From the NCBI GenBank assembly GCA_922989275.2, contig OV277869.1, positions 17,445,189-17,509,188 of the forward strand: a stretch of DNA of 64,000 bases, given 5' to 3'. The translations under genes were made by a program, and so were the position numbers. Below the pieces are notes generated by a model, which saw only the letters and a list, made by a program, of their open reading frames with translations, searched no databases and had not been told where the DNA came from. Shown here piece by piece: positions 11,286 through 21,391 of this stretch (the first letter of the stretch is position 1; every line of letters begins with the position of its first letter). This stretch comes from Gari tellinella (taxonomy: Eukaryota; Mollusca; Bivalvia; Cardiida; Psammobiidae).

Positions 11286-11343
11286 TTATCATACACGAAT
11301 ACTATTTACAATGATGTGACAGATGTATCTTAGGAATACTCAC

Positions 11344-11403
11344 ATACACTATTGACATCGATTCCAAGGGTGTCAAGGATGAATCGTTTCTTGTGGTCTG
11401 CAT
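11344..11403 (-). CDS. Cysteine-rich secreted peptide gene 1, exon 3 (dibasic site)
   Basis: A 60-bp exon between acceptor ATATTTTAG and donor GTGAGT, phase 1 at both ends. It encodes ADHKKRFILDTLGID and a few more residues. The KKR followed by Phe is a likely prohormone-convertase site that would separate a short pro-region from the mature peptide. The paralogous exon (46,289-46,345) carries HQKRF at the same position and has the same phases but is one codon shorter. The exon is too short for ordinary ORF finding and was recognised by splice sites and by the match to the paralogue. Confidence 0.72.
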
Positions 11404-11449
11404 CTAAAATATGAGATCAATATAAATAATGTATAACACTTTTACTGCT

Positions 11450-11649
11450 GCAATATTGTCTGCTTAAAATTGTCGTCTGCAATTTTTCTCAAAGTTACAT
11501 ATTGGACATTTTTAAAGAAGGCGTCTGATCTGGATTGAAGCTATTTGCAAAGGTAAGCCAATGTCCCTCCCTATAATGGCTCCCTCTAAAGAACGCACAC
11601 AAGTGTTGTCTCCCATTGGGTGTCGTTGTAGAGAGGGAGCGCTGTATAT
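11450..11649 (-). mobile_element. MITE family B, truncated copy
   Basis: Shows the family B right half in reverse (GCTGCAATATTGTCTGC, CTCAAAGTTACATATTGGACAT), half of the core (GGCGTCTGATCTGGATT), and the terminal block ending GTAGAGAGGGAGCGCTGTA. Confidence 0.65.
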
Positions 11650-11934
11650 GTTTTGAGAAGCGCCTCACCTTTGAAACAATGCTCAAATTCTAAAATTTAG
11701 TGACATTGCCCATTGTGGAGAATACGTTACACCCCCTCCCCCACTTTAAAAGCTAACTTAACACACGTGCGTTGCAAATAAACCGAACGAACATGGTTTT
11801 AGAATGATATGTCGATTCATCTTGCTCTGAGCGGCAAACAATCTTAAGTCCAATCATGCACCGGATTCCCTGGCGTCTGATCTTGTTCCGAACTGTTTGC
11901 ATTGACAGTATTAATTTTAGCATGAACGCCTTTA

Positions 11935-12305
11935 TCAGTGATGCGTTCAATAAAGAAATCGATGGCCATGATTGCGAGTTGGCTACCGGGCTGAAGACAG
12001 TGGAGAAAACGTAGTTCTTTCGTTCAAACGCAAACGCATTGAAATAAAATATAGAAAATGACAACCTTTTGACAATTCCGACTACCAGTTTTAATTTGAG
12101 TGGCAAACGGTTTGGAGCTTGATCAGACGCCGGGGTACCCGGCGTCTGATCTGGCTCCAAACTGTTTGCTATGAAAATAATAGTTTAATCGTAACTGGTG
12201 TTATTGGGAAAGAAAATGTTTTCTCTACTGTACTCTGCACGCTGCACACGGGGGACAAACTGCTAACATAAACAGCAAACAATGGTAATTGAACGCGCTT
12301 CAGGT
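11935..12305. mobile_element. Composite element H carrying a family A MITE (copy 1)
   Basis: The outer element H (about 370 bp) has ends GATGCGTTCAAT and ATTGAACGCGCTT and inner AAATCGATGGCC and CTGCACGCTGCACACGGG blocks. At a fixed internal position it contains a complete family A MITE (11,996-12,232). The same arrangement recurs at 13,367-13,740 and, inverted, at 15,507-15,868, so A entered H before H multiplied. Confidence 0.65.
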
Positions 12306-12392
12306 CACTTTATGGGCGACTACAGTAAATCCTCTCTTTTACAATGTACGTCCACTAAAATGAAGTCTAATTGATTGTATAAAAGACCTGTT

Positions 12393-12597
12393 CACCGCTT
12401 TATTGTCGTCTGTTTTAGTATTGATGTATGCAAGACACGTTTCAAAATTAGATTTACGATCGTATGACCAAAAAAACTATCGATAAGAGTGTCAAACAGT
12501 TTGGGTCCTGATCAGACGCCGCGTTATGCGTCGTCTGATCAGGACCTAAACTGTTTGCAAACGTGCTTTAAAACGTCATTGAGAGTGAAAGCGTTAA
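12393..12597. mobile_element. MITE family E copy
   Basis: Typical family E blocks are the ACCGCTTTATTGTCGTCTG region, GAGTGTCAAACAGTTTGG, a GACGCCGCG hairpin, and the right end GTCATTGAGAGTGAAAGCGTTAA. Confidence 0.6.
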
Positions 12598-12651
12598 GCA
12601 CCTAATAATCAACACAAATTTATGGCCATAGAGAGGTTTTACTGTGCTTAC

Positions 12652-12717
12652 CTGGGTCCACCGGGGCACACAAGACGGCTGGCACAATGCACAGAAGTAA
12701 CAGCTTCATGATTTACG
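12652..12717 (-). CDS. Cysteine-rich secreted peptide gene 1, exon 2 (start and signal peptide)
   Basis: Exon from acceptor ATATCTTCCAG (exon base 12,717) to donor CAG|GTAAGC. ATG is at 12,707-12,709, after eight untranslated bases CGTAAATC; 19 codons plus one base follow. The peptide MKLLLLCIVPAVLCAPVDP is a textbook signal peptide with likely cleavage after Ala15. The paralogue at 51,044-51,115 has the same layout (acceptor, eight bases ending AATC, ATG, MKLL-type signal, phase 1 donor). Spliced order for gene 1 is exon 1 (17,363-about 17,400, untranslated), exon 2, exon 3 (11,344-11,403) and exon 4 (9,652-9,799). The product would be a short extracellular peptide precursor: signal, short acidic pro-region, Lys-Lys-Arg site, cysteine-stapled helical hairpin. 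The role is unknown; such layouts are common among defence, signalling and other secreted peptides. Confidence 0.78.
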
Positions 12718-12757
12718 CTGGAAGATATTAAAGTAACAGTTGAGAACACGTTAGACT

Positions 12758-12960
12758 TTCCCCAATAAGAGCGTCTTACGCTTAATATTTTATTTCCATT
12801 TCAAACAGTTTGAGGCCTGATTGGACGCCGGGTACCTGTTTGCAATTCAGATAAAAATAGACAATCAAAAGTTTCAAAATGCTGTCATTTTACATTTTGT
12901 TTCAATGCTTTTGCAATTCGTTTGCGTTTAAACGGAAATGAATACCTTCTTCTCCATCCA
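12758..12960. mobile_element. MITE family A copy, diverged
   Basis: Core reduced to CAGTTTGAGGCCTGATTGGACGCCGGG; the right side has the GCGTTTAAACGGAAATGAATA block and TTCTCCATCCA end. It sits directly against the left of a family B copy. Confidence 0.55.
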
Positions 12961-12985
12961 CGTTTCAATAAGTAAACATATGTGC

Positions 12986-13339
12986 TACAGTGCTTCCTCT
13001 CTACAACGACACCTAATGGGAGACAACAATTGTGTGCGTTGTTCGGAGGGAGTCGTTATAGGGGGATATTGGCTTACATTTGCAAACAGCTTGAATCCAG
13101 ATCAGACGCCGCGTAACGCGGCGTCTGATCTGGATTCAAGCTGTTTGTCACTCGTTATTATATTTCTTCTGTCAAAATGTCCACTTATATAAATATGTAA
13201 CTTTAAGAAAAACAGCAGACGACAAATCTAAGCAGACGGTATTGCAGCCATGAAAAGAATGGACAGAAATGTTTGGTTTGGGGAACTTCGGCAAGGGTCG
13301 TTGTAAGGAGGGGGTAGTTGTGGGGGCGGGAGCACTGTA
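12986..13339 (+). mobile_element. MITE family B, complete copy
   Basis: Ends TACAGTGCTTCCTCTCTACAACG and the near-complementary GGGAGCACTGTA, flanked by TA. Inside: GGAGACAACAATTGTGTGCG, a GGAGGGAGTCG block, a core hairpin with CAGCTTGAATCCAGATC arms, then GTCAAAATGTCCA and AACAGCAGACGACAA. Length is 354 bp, with no coding capacity. Confidence 0.72.
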
Positions 13340-13366
13340 AACCCAATGCTATGCTGGACACCAGTA

Positions 13367-13740
13367 GCGTGTTCAGTTAACAAATCGATTGCCGTCGATG
13401 GCCATCGATTGCGAGTTGGCTACCGGTCTGAAATACAGTGGAGAAAACGTAATTCTTTCGTTCAAACGCAAACGCATCGCAATGAAATATAGAAATGCCA
13501 ACATTTTGACAATTCAGACTACCAGTTTTAATCTGAGTGGCAAACCTTTTGGAGCCTAATCAGACGCCGGGTTACCCGGCGTCTGATTAGGCTCCAGACT
13601 GTTTGCAATGGAAATAATAGTTTGAGCGTGAACGTGGTTATTTGGAAAGAAATTGTTTTCTCTACTGTACTCTGCACGCTGCACACGGGGCACGAACTGC
13701 TAACCTAAACACCAAACAGTGGTAACTGAACACGCTATGT
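13367..13740. mobile_element. Composite element H plus MITE A (copy 2)
   Basis: H ends AGCGTGTTCAGTTAAC and GTAACTGAACACGCT are clearest here. The internal family A MITE spans 13,434-13,669 with a GGGTTACCC core centre. Confidence 0.7.
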
Positions 13741-13799
13741 ACAGTATTAATAATATGTACATTTTGCAAACAATGAACACTTTGGATAGATTACGAATT

Positions 13800-14000
13800 A
13801 AACGTCATTTCTCAATGGAATTGAATGGGGCAAATGTAAATATTGTAACTCGGCGTTTGATCAGGATCCAAACTGTTTGACACTCGTATCGAAATTGTGT
13901 CAGCCATACTGCCTTAAAATTAAATTTGAAACGATATTGCACCCAACAAAATTGAAGCAGACGATAATAAAGCGGTGAAAGGGTAAAACACTCCCGAAGG
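13800..14000 (-). mobile_element. MITE family E fragment
   Basis: Half of the core (TCGGCGTTTGATCAGGATCCAAACTG) plus GAAGCAGACGATAATAAAGCGGTGAAAGGG, in reverse relative to the copy at 12,393. Confidence 0.5.
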
Positions 14001-14100
14001 ATTTGATCATGAAAATATTGAATATAGTGACTAGTTTTATTGTACGTAGTAATGTTGTTGTTGTTCCTAAGAAGGTTTTACCTCCACTCGAAGTCATAAT

Positions 14101-14433
14101 TACAGCGTTTTCTCTCTACAAGGACACCCAATGGGAGACACAGAGTACATGTATGTGCGTTATTCGGAGGGAGTCGTTGTAGGGAGGGAAATCGACATAC
14201 ATTTGCAAACAGCTTCAATCCAGATCAGACGCCGCGTCACTCGTCATTAAGTTTTTTCTGTCAAAATGTCCAATATGTAACTTTGAGAAAAACAGCAGAC
14301 GACAACTTGAAGCAGACAATATTGCAGCAGTAAAAGCGTTAGATAAAACTGTCCTGTTTAGGGAACTGCGACAAGGGTCGTTGTAAGGAGGGAGTCGTTG
14401 TTGGGAGGGCCATTGTAGGGAGGGAGCACTGTA
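14101..14433 (+). mobile_element. MITE family B copy with deleted hairpin arm
   Basis: TACAGCGTTTTCTCTCTACAA to GGGAGGGAGCACTGTA. Only the left arm of the core palindrome (GATCAGACGCCGCGTC) remains. Confidence 0.68.
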
Positions 14434-14465
14434 TATTCATACACTCTCTTATGCCTTGCGGCCCT

Positions 14466-14665
14466 AGGATCCGTCTTACGAAACGTTATACGACAAAAAA
14501 CCGTCGTAGGTCAAAACTTTAAAATAATCCAATTTCTTAATCAAATTCTGTCTAACGACATCTTTTTGGAATTGTCTTTTCAAGTCAGGATTACTTGGAG
14601 AAATAAATCAAAATTGAGAGCTTTAGAATCTGACTTACGACAATCATTCGACTTTTAATAAAAAA
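14466..14665. mobile_element. GGGCCC foldback element, degraded
   Basis: GGATCCGTCTTACGAAACG and CGTCGTAGGTC at the left, TCTGACTTACGACAA at the right, with the CTTTTCAAG centre. Terminal GGGCCC bases are eroded. Confidence 0.5.
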
Positions 14666-15170
14666 TATAATAATCAGGGGCGTGTCTGGGCTTACGCACT
14701 CACGCACGTGCGTAAAGTTAATTGACAAAGTCGAAAATTTAAAAACGCTAAAAATGCAATAAAAATCACCACCTTACCCGGGTGAGGCATAACTAATATT
14801 TTTAAAAGTGTCTTTAGTCTACTTCAAATTATACACAACGCATATAATTCACCCTCTGATAAGGTTACTCAGTTTACGAGAATGTAGATTTTACCTGGTA
14901 AAATTGCCCATAACAATTTAAGGTGTTTCGTACAATTCTAAGTATTAGTGGGCTATTCCTGGTCAAATTCGGCTCTTAAATGTCTACTCGGCAAACATGT
15001 CTTATGTAGCAGACAAAGAAATTCAACTCTTAGCCACCAACGTAACTGCGACTTGTTTAGAATTCGCAAACAGTTTGGATACACACCAGCTGTCGTGTGA
15101 AGCAGCGTCTGACCAGGACCCATGTATTTCAGTTGATTGACCCATTTGTGCCCACAATCCAATGTATGGG
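14666..15170. other. Non-coding stretch of gene 1 intron 1
   Basis: Contains a GCACTCACGCACGTGCG palindrome near 14,697-14,714. The minus-strand open frame at 14,953-15,252 runs into the palindrome at 15,174-15,245 and is not a gene. Confidence 0.4.
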
Positions 15171-15173
15171 ACA

Positions 15174-15245
15174 TAAACAAACAGTGTAGACTCTGATCAG
15201 ACGCCGCATTATGCGGTGTCTGATCAGAGTCTGCACTGTTTGCTA
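15174..15245. repeat. Hairpin core (GACGCCGCATTATGCGG type)
   Basis: AAACAGTGTAGACTCTGATC arm and its complement AGAGTCTGCACTGTTT, combining the CACTG outer arm of family F with the GACGCCGC inner arm of family E. Confidence 0.65.
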
Positions 15246-15506
15246 AAAGCAATGTAAAAAAAAATTTGACCAGGCATTCCTTTGATAAAAAATGGATTTA
15301 TCCAATATATAAATGTGGTAGAATCCACTGGTCTTAAATGGGTTAATGCAATTTTACGTGTATGATTCCGATTCGTAAATAATTACCTTGTACCTTTGAA
15401 AAATACATAGATATTTGGGCGCAATGAATTATTATTGGAGAGTATTCAACGTTAGAATCCGTTTGCATTCTAAACAGACGTTGGGTTTCGATTCATTATC
15501 TGTAGC

Positions 15507-15868
15507 GCGTTCAATTACCATTGTTTGCTGTTTAGGTTAGCAGTTCGTGTCCCGTGTGCAGTGTTCAGAGTACAGTAGAGTAAGCATTTTCTTTCCAAAT
15601 AACCCCGGTGACGCTTAAACCATTATTTTCATAGCAAACCGTTTGGAGCCAGATAAGACGCCGGGTAACCCGGCGTCTGATCAGGCTCCAAACTGTTTGC
15701 CACTCAGATTAAAACTGTAGTCGAAATTTTCAAATGGTTGTCATTTTCTATATTTCATTGCAATGCGTTTGCGTTTGTGACTAAATAATCACTGTATTCC
15801 ACTGTATTTTAGACCGGTAGCCAACTCGCAATCGATCGCCATCGATTTCTTTACTGAACCCATCACTG
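15507..15868 (-). mobile_element. Composite element H plus MITE A (copy 3, inverted)
   Basis: H blocks appear in reverse order (GCGCGTTCAATTACC, GTGTGCAGTGTTCAGAG, then GCCAACTCGCAATCGAT), with the family A MITE at 15,571-15,806. Confidence 0.68.
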
Positions 15869-16113
15869 GGTCCCGTCTTACGAAACCTCGTACAACACAC
15901 ATGGCAGTAAGTCAAAACTAAATGCATCTAATTTCTGAAAACTCCATCTAATCGAATCTTGTGATATCTCTCTGAAACTGTCTTTTCAAGACCATTTCAA
16001 AGACACGTCACAAGACAGGATTGATTAGAGAAATAAATGATAATTGAGAATTTTAGAATCTGACTTACGACAAAAAAATGTCACGAAGTACGATGTTTTG
16101 TCAGACGGACCCC
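15867..16113. mobile_element. GGGCCC foldback element, diverged copy
   Basis: GGTCCCGTCTTACGAAACC to GTCAGACGGACCC, with the TCTTGTGA and TCACAAGACAGGATT stem inside. Flanks are CTG at the left and CAG at the right. Confidence 0.6.
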
Positions 16114-16198
16114 AGATTGTCTACTTTAAAACATTTATTTTTGATTTATTTTCCTTTTAAACATATTTATGAATTCAAAACAGTTAAGTTCTGATCAG

Positions 16199-16439
16199 GG
16201 GCCCGTTTCATAAAACTTCGTACGACAAATGTTGTCGTAAGTCACAACTATAAAATACATTTAATTTCTGATTTCTCTATCTAATCCTGTCTTGTGACAT
16301 CGTTTTGGAATCGTCTTTTCAAGACGATTCCAAAAAGATGTCACAAGACAGGATTAGATGGGGAAATAAATAATAAATGAGACTTTTATAATTTGACTTA
16401 CGACAATATTTGTCGTACGAAGTGTTATGAAACGGGCCC
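16199..16439. mobile_element. GGGCCC foldback element, intact 241-bp copy
   Basis: GGGCCCGTTTCATAAAAC to GTTATGAAACGGGCCC, nearly palindromic throughout. The core AGACGATTCCAAAAAGATG pairs with its left counterpart. Target duplication CAG is seen at 16,196-16,198 and 16,440-16,442. Confidence 0.78.
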
Positions 16440-16504
16440 CAGATTTTGAGGTAGGGCTCCTCAGAGACGTGAATAGAAAACAGCTTCCAAACGAAGAAAT
16501 AGAG

Positions 16505-17025
16505 GATAACTGTTTTTTTCAGTGTAAGATCGAAATTTAATCCATTGAGTGAACATCAGACGTTATATTTTCACGAGTGGCGAAGCCACGAGTGAAAATA
16601 TAACAGTCTGATGTTCACGAAATGGATTAAATTAGATCTTACACTGAAAAAACACAGTTATTCTATTTATTTATGCTTTTAAGCCACTTTTTAAACGAAA
16701 TTGTTTAAAAATTGAAAGCGAACGTACATTATTTATCCCGTGTTGAGCCCCACGTTTTATGTCGAACACATGCGCGTGACAGTTGGCGGTATAATGACGT
16801 CACTCGTTGCTCCCGAGTTTGGATTCGTGCTCTTACGGTGAGTAGTTCGCGACAAATCGGACTGCCGGAATTTAACGATAAGACACGATTGACTATAATT
16901 CTTGGGGAGCCCTACGGGGAAAATTCATAATAAAAAGCGATTGGTGATAATCCACTGCAGTGGATTACCAAGTGATCATCCACTGCTATTTCGTGGTAAT
17001 CCACCGAAAAGCATAAATAAACTGC
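16505..17025 (+). repeat. Dispersed repeat G with central hairpin (copy 1)
   Basis: Begins TTTTTTCAGTGTAAGATCG, has a hairpin around CACGAGTGGCGAAGCCACG and paired CATCAGACGTTATATTTTCA arms, then a shared 300-bp block ending CTTGGGGAGCCCTACGGGG and a GTGGATTACC block. Related copies, in reverse, lie at 32,360-32,890 and 60,216-60,645. No coding frame is shared between copies. Confidence 0.65.
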
Positions 17026-17060
17026 TTTTACTTATTTTCAATATTTCGTTTTACGTGTCT

Positions 17061-17305
17061 TACAGTGGAGAAGACGTTATTCTTTCTCAATTAACGTTTT
17101 TACGCTGAAACTATAATTCTATTTGCAAATATTTGCATTGCAAATAGTTTGGAGCTAGATCAGACGCCGGGTCTTATAACGTCACTTAGAATTTAATTAA
17201 TAAATAGTTAGAAATTAAACAAAAATGTAATTTTCTACATTTAGTGCATTGCATTTGCGTTTCGTTTGCATTTAAATGTGAAAGAATAACGTTTTCTCCA
17301 CTGTA
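17061..17305. mobile_element. MITE family A copy
   Basis: TACAGTGGAGAAGACGTTATTC to GAATAACGTTTTCTCCACTGTA. The core hairpin is incomplete, with only the left arm present. Confidence 0.68.
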
Positions 17306-17362
17306 CATATGAAAATACTTCGAGCTTCCCGACAACTATTGTATACAATTTATTGCACTCAC

Positions 17363-17431
17363 CTTACGAAGACACGATATAGAGTAAACTCCAAAGAGGA
17401 TCTCTATAGATTCTCATTTAGGTCTTTTATA
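17363..17431 (-). promoter_or_regulatory. TATA box and untranslated exon 1 of cysteine-rich gene 1
   Basis: On the minus strand CTATAAAAGACC (17,424-17,431 as TATAAAAG) is followed about 30 bases later by a short segment ending CGTGTCTTCGTAAG and a consensus donor GTGAGT (17,357-17,362). The probable start site is near 17,396-17,400. The equivalent segment for gene 2 (56,893-about 56,945) ends CGTGCTCTTTCGAG|GTGAGT after an AT-rich TATA-like box. The resemblance between the two and the downstream ATG exons support a real promoter plus 5' UTR exon. A 4.6-kb intron separates it from exon 2. Confidence 0.55.
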
Positions 17432-17483
17432 GTTTTGTTATCAGCCAAGCTCACGACTTGAACTACATTTTTGTAGATTAAAG

Positions 17484-17588
17484 TACAGTGGAGAAGTCGT
17501 AATTCTTCAAATAATCTGACTTTTTCTACATTTGATTACACTGAATTTGCGTTTAGTTTGCGTTTAAACGTGAATGAATAACATCTTT
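17484..17588. mobile_element. Short family A MITE lacking its core
   Basis: TACAGTGGAGAAGTCGTAATTC followed almost at once by the right-side GCGTTTAGTTTGCGTTTAAACG block. The whole palindromic centre is missing. Confidence 0.6.
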
Positions 17589-17618
17589 TTAAGAAATGAA
17601 CTGGATTTTAAGCACATT

Positions 17619-18078
17619 TTCAGTATTTGCTTTGTTTTCTGTGCTTTCAAAGGATCTCCCCTTATTTAGATTTTTATAATTCACAACAGCAGATGTTAAG
17701 TGCTTGTGTGGCGGCTGTAAAAAGTCGCCCCGTACTTCATTCTCAGTGTTGTTATACTTTCTGGTCCTTTGGAATCATTGATTTCAGCGCATTTACAGTT
17801 GAAAGTTGAATTCCGCTTAAGCCGGTGCTAGGGGCGTGAGCACTGTTGCATATTTCAGTATTGCTCATGACCAGACTCAATTAAACCGAGTCTGCGATTT
17901 TCAGTATTTGCTTTGTTTTCTGTGCTTTCAAAGGATCTCCCCTTATTTAGATTTTTATCTGCGTTTAAGCGAAATAAACTACAGAAAATGATCGGAAAAT
18001 TCCATGAATCGCGCTAGCGATTAATGGTAAATTTGCCAGTCATTTTCTGTCGTTCATTTCGCTTAAACGCAGAAAAGA
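17619..18078. repeat. 57-bp direct repeat beside a long imperfect palindrome
   Basis: A 57-bp segment starting TTTCAGTATTTGCTTTG occurs at 17,619 and again at 17,898. The second copy abuts a palindrome (17,956-18,078) with arms TCTGCGTTTAAGCGAAAT and its complement, centre CGCGCTAGCG. Confidence 0.6.
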
Positions 18079-18079
18079 A

Positions 18080-18590
18080 TCAGTTAATTTCTTAATATAT
18101 TTACATTGTATTTGCTGTAATTTCTAATCCGTTCTAATATAAAATGAACAATTTATTACTATGCATGTACAGTGTATCTTTAATCCATATTAGAAGTTGT
18201 TAGCACGAATAATGTGTACCCTGAAAGGAACAGCCACAACTGCAATACCGAAGCAACGCAACAAAATTTTTGGCGGAGAGCAGATCCACAAGCCCCATCT
18301 CCTCTGCGAAAGGTATCCCCAACTACCGCCCCCTAGATAAATTGCGTGTATACGAATTAAACGTCAAATATTTCAATGAAATTGAATAGGGAGAATATTA
18401 ATAATCCATGGTTTGTTAAAACTGTCTGTACTCTGTCAGACTACTGCTCCTACAGTGACCCCTACGTATTAGTGTGTTCATCTGACCTGTCCAAGTTGTT
18501 TTTAGATTGAAACATTCTAAAACTTTAAAAGGGAAGAGTTGTCTCTATATCCAGTTAGAGATACGGATAGCTGTAATGTTTGTGCGTAAC
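18080..18590. other. Unassigned non-coding stretch
   Basis: No gene or element boundaries recognised; GC-poor with short unique sequence. Confidence 0.4.
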
Positions 18591-18591
18591 G

Positions 18592-18806
18592 TACAGTAGA
18601 GGATGCATTATTCCTTCCCGTTTAAACGCAAACGCAATGCACTAAACTGTGGAAATTTACTTTTATATTTTTAATCTGAGTAGCAAACAGGTTGGAGCCT
18701 GATCAGACGCCTGGTTACCCGGCGTCTGATATGGCTCCAACCTGTTTGCAATGGACACAATAGTATCTAGCATAAACACGTTTATTTAGAATGAATAACT
18801 TATCAG
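18592..18806. mobile_element. MITE family A copy
   Basis: TACAGTAGAGGATGCATTATTCC left end, palindrome with CAGGTTGGAGCC arms and GGTTACC centre, right part CGTTTATTTAGAATGAATAA. Confidence 0.6.
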
Positions 18807-18807
18807 T

Positions 18808-19438
18808 AAAATTAGCGCAGCTGTCTCGTGCTGCACGAGGATCATGCTTATCTCAAGTTGGAAAGTGTACGATTATATTGATCCGATGTTACCCTGTTAT
18901 CTGTTTACCATTATGAACTATTCTGTTCTAAAAATTACTCTGACAAGTCAGAAAAATCGAACAATACATGATGATTATACTCAGGCAACTTTAATCCCTT
19001 CTCTGCCTTACCCCGAGCGCAACAGTTTTTTGCAAACAGTTTAAAATCCTGAATAGACGCCGCGTAACGCGTCGTCTAGTCAGGATTCAAACTGTTTGAC
19101 ACTAACTCAAAAAACCTAAACATTTAATTTTAGAAATCAAAGCAGACGACAATTGTTTAAAAGTGATGACCTCAAGGCAGTGAAGGGGTTAAGAAAACAA
19201 ATGCTTTGGTGGAATGGAAACCCACTGGGATTTCCCGCGTAGGTTCAAATCCTATTGACAAGGGACATTTTACGTCCCCAAAACAATGAGCCGATGTTGA
19301 CTTAAGGTAAATGTAGATCTTATGACACACCTCTAATATATTTCAACCAGTCCATGTAGGTATAGTGGCCGCGTAGCCGAGAAGTAATGTTGTGAGTAAC
19401 GAGAAATTTGTTAATTAAAGTTACTGATTGAATAAATA

Positions 19439-19472
<34 letters not shown>

Positions 19473-19841
19473 TTTGAAACGATCTTGCAGACGACAATAC
19501 AGCTTGAATCTAGATCAGACGCCGCGTAACGCGGTGTCTGATCGGGATTCAAGCTGTTTGTCACTCGTCATTATGTGTTTTTTGTCAAAATGTCCAATAT
19601 GTGACTTTGAGAAAACCAGCAGCCGACAATTTTACGCAGCCGTGAAAAAGTCGGACATAACTGTCTCGTGTTGGGAACAGCGGGAAGTGTTGTTGTCAGG
19701 AGGAAATCGTTGTTAGAAGGGCCGTTGTGGTAGGGAGGAGTTTATTCCTCGCGGCTCTGGTCAGCATCGACTCATTGTCTTAGGACGTCAGCTTTGAAAC
19801 AACTGTAGAGACCACAGGATAGTTGAGAAGACGTTATTAGT
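18808..19841 (+). repeat. Tandem segmental duplication, copy 1 (about 1.03 kb)
   Basis: Starts AAAATTAGCGCAGCTGTCTCG and ends GAGAAGACGTTATTAG, nearly identical to the following copy. It contains a family D MITE with CCTTACCCCGAG and a CGCCGCG hairpin (18,989-19,190), an ATT trinucleotide run (19,438-19,475) and a family B relic (19,480-19,740). Open frames of 66 and 80 codons occur in both copies but are MITE readings. Confidence 0.8.
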
Positions 19842-19846
19842 TTTTT

Positions 19847-20493
19847 AAAATTAGCGCAGCTGTCTTGTGCTGCACGAGGATCATGCTTATCTCAAGTTGG
19901 AAAGTGTACGATTATATTGATCCGATGTTACCCTGTTATCTGTTTACCATTACGAACTATTCTGTTCTAAAAATAACTCTGACAAGTCAGAAAAATCGAA
20001 CAATACGTGATGATTATACTCAGGCAACTGTAACCCCTTCTCTGCCTTACCCCGAGCGCAACAGTTATTTGCAAACAGTTTAAATCCTGATTAGACGCCG
20101 CGTAACGCGGCGTCTAATCAGGATTCAAACTGTTTGACACTCATTTCAAAATTTCTTAACTCAAAAAACCTAAACATTTAGTTTTAGAAATCAAAGCAGA
20201 TGACAATTGTTTAAAAGTGATGACCTCAAGGCAGTGAAGTGGTTAAGAAAACAAATGCTTTGGTGGAATGGAAACCCATTGGAATTTTCCCGCGTAGGTT
20301 CAAATCCTACTGACAATGAACAGTTTACGTCCCCAAACCAATGAACCGATGTTGACTAGAGGTAAATGTAGATCTTATGACACACCTCCGATATATTTCA
20401 ACCAGTCCATGTAGGTATAGTGGCCGCGTAGCCGAGGAGTAATGTTGTGAGTAACGAGAAATTTGTTAATTAAAGTTGCTGATTGAATAAAGA

Positions 20494-20526
<33 letters not shown>

Positions 20527-21138
20527 TGAAACGATCTTGCAGACGACAATACAGCTTGAATCTAGATCAGACGCCGCGTAACGCGGTGTCTGATCGGGAT
20601 TCAAGCTGTTTGTCACTCGTCATTATGTGTTTTTTGTCAAAATGTCCAATATGTGACTTTGAGAAAACCAGCAGCCGACAATTTTACGCAGCCGTGAAAA
20701 AGTCGGACATAACTGTCTCGTGTTGGGAACAGCGGGAAGTGTTGTTGTCAGGAGGAAATCGTTGTTAGAAGGGCCGTTGTGGGAGGGAGGATTTTATTCA
20801 TCGCGGCTCTGGGGCCCGTTTCATAAAACTTCTTACGACAAATGTTGTCGTAAGTCAGATTATAAAAGTATCAATTTCTTTTTATTTCTCCATCAAATCC
20901 TGTCTTGTGACATCGTTTTGGAATCGTCTTGAAAAGACTATTCCAAAAAGATGTCACAAGACAGGATTAGATAAAGAAATCACAGATTAAATGTATTCTA
21001 AAGTTTTGACCTACGACAACATTTGTCGTAAGATGTTTTATGAAACGGGCCCCTGGTCAGCATCGACTCATTGTCTTAGGACGTCAGCTTTGAAACAACT
21101 GTAGAGACCACAGGATAGTTGAGAAGACGTTATTAGTT
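19847..21138 (+). repeat. Tandem segmental duplication, copy 2 with an insertion
   Basis: Same content as copy 1 (family D at 20,028-20,245; family B relic 20,525-20,790), but interrupted by a 241-bp foldback at 20,812-21,052. Offsets between the copies run from 1,039 to 1,052 bp before the insertion. Confidence 0.8.
20812..21052. mobile_element. GGGCCC foldback element with proven empty site
   Basis: Begins GGGCCCGTTTCATAAAAC and ends TTTTATGAAACGGGCCC. Flanking CTG is at 20,809-20,811 and 21,053-21,055, while the paralogous empty site in copy 1 reads GCGGCTCTGGTCAGC near 19,751-19,765. The 3-bp CTG duplication and exact ends follow directly from this comparison. The insertion post-dates the tandem duplication. 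Confidence 0.88.
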
Positions 21139-21391
21139 TAAACATATTTCATTTCCATATACATAAGGAAATGGGGTCGGGTCACAAGTTCTCACAACAT
21201 TAGATTCGACCCTTCCCCTGACGTTATTCTTTCCCGTTTAAACGCAAACCAAACACAAACGCAGTACAATAAAATATAGAATATTACATTTTTTGACTAT
21301 TTATTTAAACCTGAAAGACAAAAAGTTGAGCACTTATCAGACGCCGGGTTACCCAGCACCTCATATGACTTTTAACTGTTTGCAACGGAAA

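Noticed and set aside
13083..13150. Open frames giving NSLNPDQTPRNAASDLDSS-like peptides at many places (12,938; 14,953; 19,474; 20,526; 37,382; 62,643 and others)
   Set aside because: They are readings through the GATCAGACGCCG palindromic core of MITEs. They recur wherever the core occurs, in both directions, with no start context or domain.
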